DNA of 32,042 nt from Coemansia sp. RSA 922 (taxonomy: Eukaryota; Kickxellomycota; Kickxellomycetes; Kickxellales; Kickxellaceae): the NCBI GenBank assembly GCA_027577415.1, contig JANBQS010000130.1, positions 1-32,042 of the forward strand. The letters are read 5' to 3'. The notes beneath the pieces were generated by a model that was given only the letters and a program-made list of their open reading frames with translations, was not told the origin of the DNA and searched no databases. Made by a program: the position numbers and the translations under genes. Each line of letters starts with the position of its first letter. Position 1 is the stretch's first letter. Below, piece after piece: positions 7,058 to 14,313 of the stretch.

Positions 7058-10000
7058 ATGTTTGTGCGAAGTCAGGAAGACTCCAAAAAAGCACCACTCG
7101 CCGCTGCCACAACTACGACCAAAACCTCCGAGAGCACGGTTCAGGTACCTCTTTTGTTGCAGCAGCAACAATCAGGCGCAGCGGTTGCCGAAGAGAAGCA
7201 GCGATATACGACCATAGCGCCACGACCCACGCTAGTTGCGCAGCAGCCAGCTAAGCCGCCAACGGCGAAGAAAAAGGCGAATGCGGCGGCCAAGGAGCAA
7301 CGCAGACCAGCAGGCACAGCAAAGTCGGCGAAACCACGAGCGGAAAAGAAGGCCAAACAGGCAGCTTCAGTTGCATCGGCTAGTGCTGCTGAGAGCAGTG
7401 TGGGACTTGTGTCGGCGCCACAACAGGCAGCGACAGACTTGTCTGGGTCGAATGCGTTTGCTGCGCTGGACGCAGACGATAGACTGATTCAGGAGCTTTT
7501 GGCGGGGATTCCAGCATCAGCCTGGCTGCCAACTGACCCGCTGACCTCAGAGGACTGGTTTCTAGACCCGGGGTCATCCGTTTTTACGCATGACAATATT
7601 TTCCCACCCGCCACTCAACAGCAGCAGCAACAGCAACCGCCACCGTTACCGGCTTCATCATCGTCCTCGCATATTCCGGGTGCGTTTAGCGCTCTTTTGA
7701 CGTCCGGTCAGCCGACAACTAGTACAATTCCGCCAAACAGTACCAGCCTGGACGCGGCGGCGGCCGGGTCTCACCAGGCGCCGGACATGAGAGTATTGGC
7801 TGGTGTGCGCCCAAAGCGAGATACCCCGTTGCTTAGCGGCCGGCCGGCAAAGGGCAACCCATTGAGTGGGTTTGCCAAAAAGCATGGAGTGGGAGTGGGG
7901 TATGCTGTCGGCAACCAAGTGGCGATTCTTTCGCCAGCCCTCCTATCATCGTCGCCACCCAGCGCCAAGCAGCTGCGACAGAATCCATACAAGTACTATT
8001 CGCCGCCAAAGCCTGTTCCGCGCAGCCAGCCAAAGTCGGCGCAGTCCAAGGGCCGCAATCTCATGCTAGGCGCCACTAGCAAGAGTACAGCCAAGCATGC
8101 AGCGTCATCGCCAGTAAAGACAACAGGAGCAGCGGCTGGCAATGCGCGAATGGAGCGCCCGGGGGCGGTCAAATGGGAGATAGCGCAAAACAAGGCACTG
8201 CTTAGCGGGGTGCGGCAGTTGCGGTGGGGGACGCGCGCTGGAGAGCACCGCACGGCAGAGGAAGCGCGTGATCCAAGCAGGTTTGTCGAGGACGACTGGG
8301 AGCGGATAGCGCGCGAAGTAAGTCTCACAGGCGCACAGCGTAGCGCAAGACAGTGCAGGCGGCGGTGGGCATGGCTGCATGTGCACTTGGGCTCATCTAT
8401 AATGGAGTATGTCGATACGTCGCCAACACCTCAGTCTAGTGCTCAGACTACGCCTGTGGTTCCCCGCGAGACAGAGGGAGCGCCCACGCATATCCGCAAT
8501 CTGCGCCTGGCGGACCTGCCGCGTTCGTCGCCACCCATCCACCCGGTGCGGCTACGCGAATCGCGTGTCGATAGTACGCCCGACGTCAGTGTGCCCAATA
8601 CGCCGGCATTGGACCCGCTCAAGGAGAGGGGTGCTGAGAGTAGGTGGGATGATCCAGCATACTGCCAGCTGTTAGCTGATGTCGTCCAGGCGTTGTCTGA
8701 TCCCCAGTCGCGAGCGGCAAAGGTCGTAAGGATGTTTGCGCCAGAGATAGCTGCCACTAAAGCAGTGTCTACTCCAGCTCCTACTCCGATACCTGATTCA
8801 GCTGTTGCACCTGTGCCGATCTTTATATCTGCCTCCTCTTCTACTCCTGCTGTCCCGCCGCCCGTGGGTTCCCATGACCTGAGAACGCAACAACTAATGC
8901 CACATCTGATGTTGGCACCACCAGTAGCGATGTCAATGCCGCCGTTTTCCGACTTGCCAGCGATTGCCAACTTGGTGACCAGTTCTGCAATGCCGCTATT
9001 TACGTCGGACCATCATTCCGCTCGCCTTTCCAGTACGCCTCTGATACTGCCTAGCGCGACAAAGTCTCCAGCGGTCACTGCGGTGGCCGACGATCTGGCC
9101 TCTCATGGACCAATGGACCAGGACTTGAACGTGTACATGCAATTTCTGCAGAGCCTGACTAACGACCAGATTGATTTGGGCAACGCGTGGTCCACACTAT
9201 TTGAGGGCGCTGGGGGCAATGCTCCAGGCAGTAGCGTGGCAGAACCCATTACTGGACTTGGTCCTATGACAATGTCTGTTTGCGACGTACCCATGAAGCC
9301 GGCGAGCGATAAGCTTGAGAAGAAGAGCGGATCGGCAGGAAACATGGCGGCATCTATTGAGGACGACGATATGGACGATGGGGATTTTGTGCTCGATGAG
9401 GAGGATGACGACGACGACGAAGATGAGGATGATGACGACGAAGCCGAAGATACTGAAGCTGTCAGTAGGCCTGGCAGCAGTGGCTTGCGGCCGCTTGGAC
9501 ATGCCGATACTCTAGGATCGAGGTTGCATTTGTCCAAGGCTGCTGCTGCTGCTGCTACGGGTGGTGGCGGCAGTATATCTGACAGCGCGTGGAATCTGGC
9601 GCTAAGTGAATTAGGGCTGGGGTCTACGAGTGCAGCGACGTCAATGGCGCCGGGGCTGTCGCTGCCGTTCGGCCAGGTGTCGTCGGAACTGGGAGAGAAT
9701 CATGGCTTGTTTGCGCCTGATCCATTGCTCCGGCAGTTGATGCAAGGTGTTGCTGATCTGGGACGGAGCACTACCGGAGTCAATGGCGTCAGCAGTGGCG
9801 GCAGCGGCGGTGTCAGTAGTGACTCTGTTGTTGGCAGCCAGTCGGTGTGGCTACCCAACGCTGCTTCTGACTCGACTATGCTTCCCCAGTGGGACGCTAC
9901 CAATGGATTTAGTCTGGTTACTACTGCGGCGCCATCTCAGACATGTGCAAAGGCAGCTGGCAAAGCGGCCGATGTCTCTGCCACGGCTGGAGCACCAAAG

Positions 10001-11788
10001 GATACAGCGCAAGGCAGCAAGGGTGTCAGTATAAGCCGCACGGGCTCACAGCAAAATAAGCAGCAATCGCAGGCGCCTGGCGACCTGCTGTTGGCGCGGC
10101 GCGGATTGCTCAAGGCGCCACGCAAGCGGCATAGCGCAATCAGCGTTGGCAGCAATAGCTACAAAAAGGCCATGCTAGCAGCGGAGCGAGCTGGGCCGCC
10201 GCCACCACCGATTGACGTGGACGGATTATTGGGGTCCGAGGCGGGCGGCATGGACACGGAGATGAGCGGGCTCTACCAGGACGCATTGCAAGAAGGCGAA
10301 GAGCTGGACGTGCAAGAGGAGTCGCTGCAGGCAGACAACTCTGAGTTTTTGTTCTTGGGCGACCAGATGGCGCAGCTCCGCGCGCAGCAGCTGATGAACT
10401 TCCAGCTCGTCGTGCAGGCGTTTCTAATTGCCTGCGCCGAGCTTGGGCCCCATGCGCCTCGCGCCCGGCACTGGCGGCGGCAGCTGGACCAGCTGGCGCT
10501 GTGGCATTCGCTGGGCACGCGTGAGTCGCCAACCGACCTTGTCAGCGGCGAGGGGTTGGCGCGGTTCGCTCAGCTTATCGAGTCGGCTGAGCGGCGTGGT
10601 GCGGGCGGGATGACAGAGTCGGCGGGGCGGTTTGCGCCCAACCCGACGTCGTTCTTTGCGATTCCTGGCATTACGGCTGTTATTCCTGACATCTACGAGG
10701 CCGTGGACGAGATTCATAGGGCGGCGCACGTGACGGGGGACTCGGATGGCAGTGGGGCGGCCGAAGTGCGTTCGCTTAACGCTGCGATGGAGTTTACGCC
10801 TCGGTGCAACTGCACGGCGGTGCGTGGATTCAAGTCGGCCATTGTCCTTGAGTGCGTATTCCCGCGCTTGCATCTTCAGCTACGCAATGGCAAGCGAAAG
10901 GCCGAGCCAGAGACAGAGAGCACGGTAGCGGGCAAGCGGCAAGCATCAGCAGCAGCAGCAACTCCGCCACAGTCGTCGAGTCGCGCGGGAGATGCTGCCG
11001 ATGTGGCGGCGGGTCAGTTGGCGCAGGTGCCGGGGACAAAGGCGCTGCAGTCCAAGCCAGTCGCATCGCGGCCAGCGCCAAGCGGCAGTGGCGGGCAGGG
11101 TGGCGGGCACTTGCCGACTTTGATGCCGCAGGCAGTCAGCGAAATACTGCCGTCGTGCACGCAGGCCGATCAGCGAGCCATTATCGACGAGATCCGCACG
11201 CACATGCGCACGTTCAAACGAGATCTGCACCGGGTACCGCGGTACCGGCGTCGCGTATACCTGCAGGGCGACGACGGGGTGCCGCGGCTGGACTGGATCC
11301 CAGTGAAGATCCAGCCGCTGGGATTCCCAGCAGCCATGCAGTGCGTGATGGCGCCGCTGCTGGCGCACTGCGGGTTCCAAGAGTCCATGTTGCCGCAGAT
11401 CGTCATGGTGCGCAAGCCCAAGAACCGCATTCACTTTTTGGAGTCTGAGGACGCGCTGCTGCTCCTGGGCTTGCGTATGTTTGGTATCGAGGATCTGGCG
11501 TCTGTGCGCGTGCATCTGATACCGTGCAAGACGGCGTCGCAGCTGCGGAACCGCATGAATAACTTGCGGGCGAGGAGGCAGGCTCCCAACGCCATCAAGG
11601 ACTTTTGCCTAAGGAGGATTGCGCCCTTTACGCTGGAGGAGGAGGAGATCCTGAGGGTCGGCGTACTTGTTTATGGCGACGAGTTCCGGCGCGTCAATAC
11701 TAACCAGAACTTGCTCATCAACAGGCCGATTCTGGCTCTGTCGCACGTGTGGAATCATGTGCGCAAAAAGCCCGATGCTGTGAAATAG
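7058..11788 (+). CDS. Large SANT/Myb nuclear protein with GON4L-like C-terminus
   Basis: From the first in-frame ATG at 7058 the protein has 1,576 residues; the frame is open further upstream but without an ATG. Residues 1-150 are Ala/Lys/Gln-rich with a likely nuclear localisation cluster. A Myb/SANT-like unit at about 364-449 shows W-x2-IA, then RSARQCRRRW. An extreme Asp/Glu tract lies at about 767-800. The rest is mostly disordered to about 1350. The C-terminal 220 residues are ordered: LESEDALLLLGLRMFG (about 1461-1477), then PCKTASQLRNRMNNLRARR and APNAIKDF (about 1489-1516), then a second SANT-like unit with TLEEEEILRVGVLVYG. This order, including CKT-xx-Q-x-R and APN-x-IK, matches the GON4L/YARP-like SANT region of animal and plant proteins as I know them. 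A chromatin-associated transcriptional role is inferred from that family. Divergent from the F-box-like gene; the PDK-like kinase follows. Confidence 0.8.
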   Translation: MFVRSQEDSKKAPLAAATTTTKTSESTVQVPLLLQQQQSGAAVAEEKQRYTTIAPRPTLVAQQPAKPPTAKKKANAAAKEQRRPAGTAKSAKPRAEKKAKQAASVASASAAESSVGLVSAPQQAATDLSGSNAFAALDADDRLIQELLAGIPASAWLPTDPLTSEDWFLDPGSSVFTHDNIFPPATQQQQQQQPPPLPASSSSSHIPGAFSALLTSGQPTTSTIPPNSTSLDAAAAGSHQAPDMRVLAGVRPKRDTPLLSGRPAKGNPLSGFAKKHGVGVGYAVGNQVAILSPALLSSSPPSAKQLRQNPYKYYSPPKPVPRSQPKSAQSKGRNLMLGATSKSTAKHAASSPVKTTGAAAGNARMERPGAVKWEIAQNKALLSGVRQLRWGTRAGEHRTAEEARDPSRFVEDDWERIAREVSLTGAQRSARQCRRRWAWLHVHLGSSIMEYVDTSPTPQSSAQTTPVVPRETEGAPTHIRNLRLADLPRSSPPIHPVRLRESRVDSTPDVSVPNTPALDPLKERGAESRWDDPAYCQLLADVVQALSDPQSRAAKVVRMFAPEIAATKAVSTPAPTPIPDSAVAPVPIFISASSSTPAVPPPVGSHDLRTQQLMPHLMLAPPVAMSMPPFSDLPAIANLVTSSAMPLFTSDHHSARLSSTPLILPSATKSPAVTAVADDLASHGPMDQDLNVYMQFLQSLTNDQIDLGNAWSTLFEGAGGNAPGSSVAEPITGLGPMTMSVCDVPMKPASDKLEKKSGSAGNMAASIEDDDMDDGDFVLDEEDDDDDEDEDDDDEAEDTEAVSRPGSSGLRPLGHADTLGSRLHLSKAAAAAATGGGGSISDSAWNLALSELGLGSTSAATSMAPGLSLPFGQVSSELGENHGLFAPDPLLRQLMQGVADLGRSTTGVNGVSSGGSGGVSSDSVVGSQSVWLPNAASDSTMLPQWDATNGFSLVTTAAPSQTCAKAAGKAADVSATAGAPKDTAQGSKGVSISRTGSQQNKQQSQAPGDLLLARRGLLKAPRKRHSAISVGSNSYKKAMLAAERAGPPPPPIDVDGLLGSEAGGMDTEMSGLYQDALQEGEELDVQEESLQADNSEFLFLGDQMAQLRAQQLMNFQLVVQAFLIACAELGPHAPRARHWRRQLDQLALWHSLGTRESPTDLVSGEGLARFAQLIESAERRGAGGMTESAGRFAPNPTSFFAIPGITAVIPDIYEAVDEIHRAAHVTGDSDGSGAAEVRSLNAAMEFTPRCNCTAVRGFKSAIVLECVFPRLHLQLRNGKRKAEPETESTVAGKRQASAAAATPPQSSSRAGDAADVAAGQLAQVPGTKALQSKPVASRPAPSGSGGQGGGHLPTLMPQAVSEILPSCTQADQRAIIDEIRTHMRTFKRDLHRVPRYRRRVYLQGDDGVPRLDWIPVKIQPLGFPAAMQCVMAPLLAHCGFQESMLPQIVMVRKPKNRIHFLESEDALLLLGLRMFGIEDLASVRVHLIPCKTASQLRNRMNNLRARRQAPNAIKDFCLRRIAPFTLEEEEILRVGVLVYGDEFRRVNTNQNLLINRPILALSHVWNHVRKKPDAVK
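9362..9453 (+). repeat. GAC/GAT/GAG-rich acidic coding tract
   Basis: A low-complexity stretch encodes an almost uninterrupted run of Asp and Glu in the GON4L-like protein. Codons alternate among GAC, GAT and GAG, so it is an acidic domain rather than a pure microsatellite. Such tracts are common in histone-binding and chromatin proteins. Confidence 0.7.
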
Positions 11789-12080
11789 CCACATCTTTTT
11801 TTATTTTATTTGTTTGAATGTATTTTTTTTCTCCCAAAGAACGGCTAGTGTGCACACTATAGAGAACAACATGTCAATTTAAGCACCGCGTGCTCCGAAG
11901 ACGTAAAAAACGACCCCTTTAGGCTTGGATGGAATCAGGCTACGCACTCACACGTGGTCTTTTTCGGCACAAATGAGTTGCACTCACTCCCCCCTTTTTG
12001 TTGTCTATGCGGAGAGCATCCGGCCAGTCAGATGGTAGAAAAATAAAAAAACTAGGGATCTCTGCAAGAGTGAGAACAGT

Positions 12081-12087
12081 TGACTCA
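12081..12087. promoter_or_regulatory. Gcn4/AP-1-like TGACTCA site
   Basis: An exact TGACTCA lies about 60 bp upstream of the TATA box for the mitochondrial kinase gene. Gcn4 controls amino-acid metabolism in fungi, which would fit a branched-chain ketoacid dehydrogenase kinase. A single 7-mer is weak evidence. Confidence 0.3.
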
Positions 12088-12142
12088 GGTAATTTACGCT
12101 TCGGGCGACGTGCCTTGACTGCTGACTGACTTGCGAGGCCAG

Positions 12143-12150
12143 TATAAATG
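12143..12150 (+). promoter_or_regulatory. TATA box of the PDK-like kinase gene
   Basis: TATAAATG in plus orientation is followed by T- and C-rich sequence leading to the start at 12319. Confidence 0.4.
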
Positions 12151-12318
12151 AAACCTTTTTTTTTCCCCTCCATTCCCTCCAACCTTTCTTTTCCCTTAAA
12201 AAAGCTTACCTACCCTTTTTTTTTCTTCTTCTGTCTTTCTTGTATAGTATTATTTTGATGACTGTTTAACCACCCAGAGCCTTACACGCCTTATATCATT
12301 CTTTTTTTGCGCTCGGAC

Positions 12319-13704
12319 ATGATGCTCAGAACTTTTCCACCAGGTACTCGTACCTCATGCCCTGCGCTTTTGCATGGTGTCAACTACTTGTCACTCCGAC
12401 ACAACACAACAGTCGCGTCTTCTTCTTCTTCGGCCAGTTCATGCGGTTCTCACTTGCGTTCGCCTCAGACACAGTCGGGTCGTAGCTTACAGCAAAAGTT
12501 CTACGAGAACCGCATCCTAGATCGATACACATCGCAAGAGCCCAAGAAAGTAACACTACGGCAACTGGTGTTATTTGGGCGGCAGCTGACCGAAGACAAA
12601 CTAATAGCATCAGCCAATTACGTTCGCTCAGAGTTGCCAGTTAGGTTGGCTCATCGTATCAGCGATTTCCAGTTTCTACCGTACATAGCTGGGACCAACC
12701 CGCATCTAAAGATGGTGTATGACTTGTATTGGCGGGCATTCGATGAGTTTCGCAAGTTCCCACCAGTGAAAACACTTGACGACAACCGGAGGTTCTGTGA
12801 CAACGTCAAGAAGAATCTGTTGGAGCATTCACAGGTCATACCACAGTTAGGAATGGGCGTATCGGAGTGTGCGGATTTAGTATCGCCTGATGAGATTGAC
12901 CGGTTCATGAACCAGATGCTTATTTCGCGTATTTCACGCCGCACTCTGGGCGAGCAGCATATTGTGCTTAGCGAGCAGTTTGACGGTGATTTGCGTGCGC
13001 ACCTGGGTTTGCGTCCGTCGGAGAGCTTTGCGCAGTTGGGTGCGGCTCCCAAGGGATTTGCTACGCAGCGTATCGGTATTGTGCGTGCTGACTGTAATGT
13101 GGCTCAGATTATCCACGAGTGTGCGCAGCGGGCGGCAGGCCTTTACGAGGAAGCGTATCATTTGCCACCGGGCTCAGCGCCCCAGGTATTGGTGGAGGGG
13201 GATGCGACGTTTATGTGTATTCCGGCGCATTTCAGTTATATTATCCACGAGCTGTTGCGCAATTCTATGAGCCACGTTATGCGCAGATTCGCTGGTCGTT
13301 TGGACGACAAGGATCATCATTCTGGTGGTCCGCTGTTTCCGCCGATTCGTGTCACTATCTGCTCGAGCCACAATGATATTGTCGTGCGTGTGTCGGACGA
13401 GAGCGGTGGAATCAGTCCCGACATTCTGCCGTATATCTGGTCGTTCACTCATCCGCTGAAGGCTAAGCGGCTGCATAACTTCCATGCTATTCATCGGATG
13501 GAGGCGCGTATCGATGAGGTGGATTCTGTGTCACCGCTAGTGTCGTTTGGCTTTGGGCTGCCAATGTCCCGTGTGTATGCGAAATACTGGGGCGGTAATG
13601 TCAACGTACACTCAATGCCTGGATATGGAGTCGATGCCTATGTTCAGTTACCTCGTCTGGGTAATGTGGTAGAGAATATTTCAGCTCGTAGATCACCTTC
13701 ATAA
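12319..13704 (+). CDS. Mitochondrial PDK/BCKDK-family protein kinase
   Basis: The first ATG of the open frame is at 12319, giving 461 residues (a second ATG follows directly). The first 55 residues are Ser/Thr/Arg-rich without acids, as expected for a mitochondrial presequence. The BCDHK-type helical domain covers about 65-220, with ELPVRLAHRI at 105-114 and SRISRRTLGEQH at 203-214. The GHKL ATPase domain follows: N-box HELLRN at 310-315, G1 box SDESGGI at 359-365, and G2 box FGFGLPMSR at 410-418. Such kinases phosphorylate and switch off the E1 subunit of pyruvate or branched-chain 2-oxoacid dehydrogenase in the matrix. ELPVRLAHRI and the LPYIAGTNP stretch resemble BCKDK more than PDK as I recall them, but the substrate cannot be settled; yeast Pkp1/Pkp2 are the comparators. 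The G1 box has Ser where GGG is usual. Its stop is 9 bp from that of convergent MDM35. Confidence 0.88.
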   Translation: MMLRTFPPGTRTSCPALLHGVNYLSLRHNTTVASSSSSASSCGSHLRSPQTQSGRSLQQKFYENRILDRYTSQEPKKVTLRQLVLFGRQLTEDKLIASANYVRSELPVRLAHRISDFQFLPYIAGTNPHLKMVYDLYWRAFDEFRKFPPVKTLDDNRRFCDNVKKNLLEHSQVIPQLGMGVSECADLVSPDEIDRFMNQMLISRISRRTLGEQHIVLSEQFDGDLRAHLGLRPSESFAQLGAAPKGFATQRIGIVRADCNVAQIIHECAQRAAGLYEEAYHLPPGSAPQVLVEGDATFMCIPAHFSYIIHELLRNSMSHVMRRFAGRLDDKDHHSGGPLFPPIRVTICSSHNDIVVRVSDESGGISPDILPYIWSFTHPLKAKRLHNFHAIHRMEARIDEVDSVSPLVSFGFGLPMSRVYAKYWGGNVNVHSMPGYGVDAYVQLPRLGNVVENISARRSPS

Positions 13705-13713
13705 ATTATATAT

Positions 13714-13932
13714 TTACTTGAATACTGAGCCTATTGCTGGCCTTGCATCGTCTATCATCTTGGTTAATCCTTGTTCTTTGAGTGCTTCTCTTAGGCACTT
13801 TTGATATGTCTTGAATACTTCTGTGCAGTCGCTGGACTCCTTGCCGTCTAGGAATTTTTCGCTATACCATTTGTTAAAACACTCATCGTAATCGCGCTTA
13901 AGCGGTGTGCATTTTTTGTCAATGCTCTCCAT
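13714..13932 (-). CDS. MDM35: Mdm35/TRIAP1-like twin CX9C intermembrane-space protein
   Basis: A 72-residue protein with two CX9C motifs: C8-x9-C18 and C37-x9-C47. KRDYDECFNKWYSEKFL matches the TRIAP1/Mdm35 helix strongly (KREYD-x-CFN-x-W-x-EKFL in the family). Mdm35 is imported into the mitochondrial intermembrane space by the Mia40 relay. It partners Ups1/Ups2 (PRELI) to shuttle phosphatidic acid and phosphatidylserine between membranes. The start is the only upstream ATG, and length matches the family (about 76-86). It is tail-to-tail with the PDK-like kinase and divergent from TOM7, 139 bp between starts, so two mitochondrial genes share one promoter region. Confidence 0.93.
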   Translation of the reverse strand: MESIDKKCTPLKRDYDECFNKWYSEKFLDGKESSDCTEVFKTYQKCLREALKEQGLTKMIDDARPAIGSVFK

Positions 13933-14071
13933 GATTCAATAAAAAATAAAAATTAAATAAAAATTTTGTTAGAGGAAGAAGGGGGGAAAATATGATCACT
14001 GTCATCAGCTCTCTCTCTTTTTCACTCTCAACAAATTCAATTTTTTTTATCTCTCTTTTTTTTTTATCACA
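13933..14071. promoter_or_regulatory. Bidirectional promoter MDM35/TOM7
   Basis: Only 139 bp separate the two divergent ATGs. The MDM35 side is A/T-rich (repeated AAATAAA-type runs at 13937-13966). The TOM7 side is a T/C-rich initiator-like tract (14009-14066). No overlap with coding sequence is seen. Confidence 0.6.
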
Positions 14072-14224
14072 ATGAACGATTCGGTCAAGGAAGTTATTAT
14101 TAGAGGCACGGCGTTCGGCAAGTTTGTTTTACACTGGGGCTACATTCCACTCATTATCTACATTGGTTACAAGTCGAGCTATCCCAGACCACCTCTAGCA
14201 CGAATTTTCAGCCCCATGGCCTAG
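14072..14224 (+). CDS. TOM7: Tom7, small subunit of the mitochondrial import translocase
   Basis: A 50-codon frame plus TAG reads MNDSVKEVIIRGTAFGKF and continues VLHWGYIPLIIYIGY at residues 19-33. GKFVLHWG-x-IP is the hallmark of Tom7, and total length fits the family (about 55-60). Tom7 is a single-span outer-membrane protein that tunes assembly and stability of the TOM complex. The membrane helix spans about 17-34, with PRPP following at 38-41. It is too short for default gene callers. It diverges from MDM35 and converges on the 1,895-residue gene, 89 bp between stops. No intron is needed. Confidence 0.93.
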   Translation: MNDSVKEVIIRGTAFGKFVLHWGYIPLIIYIGYKSSYPRPPLARIFSPMA

Positions 14225-14313
14225 AACTACGAAAAATAGAAATTCTTTGCGAGTGAATACATATCAATTCTATATATTAAACACCATACGAAAAAAAGAT
14301 ATTATTATAATGT

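Larger units (their letters stand above)
11789..12318. promoter_or_regulatory. Intergenic region with promoter of the PDK-like kinase gene
   Basis: The first part holds T-rich 3' sequence of the GON4L-like gene. The second holds a TATAAATG at 12143-12150 about 170 bp before the kinase ATG, T-runs at 12157-12165 and 12219-12227, and a TGACTCA heptamer at 12081-12087. No gene is evident. Confidence 0.5.

Noticed and set aside
7615..7640. CAG-rich stretch in the GON4L-like gene as a notable microsatellite
   Set aside because: It is a short, mixed CAG/CAA run encoding a few Gln in a disordered region; such runs are common in this window.
9103..9537. 144-codon antisense frame with a long serine run
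   Set aside because: The Ser run is the reverse complement of the Asp/Glu-coding tract of the GON4L-like gene, so it is a shadow.
10852..11448. 198-codon alternative frame on the plus strand
   Set aside because: It overlaps the conserved SANT region of the GON4L-like gene in another frame; composition is Ala/Gly/Arg-rich, as expected for a GC-rich shadow.
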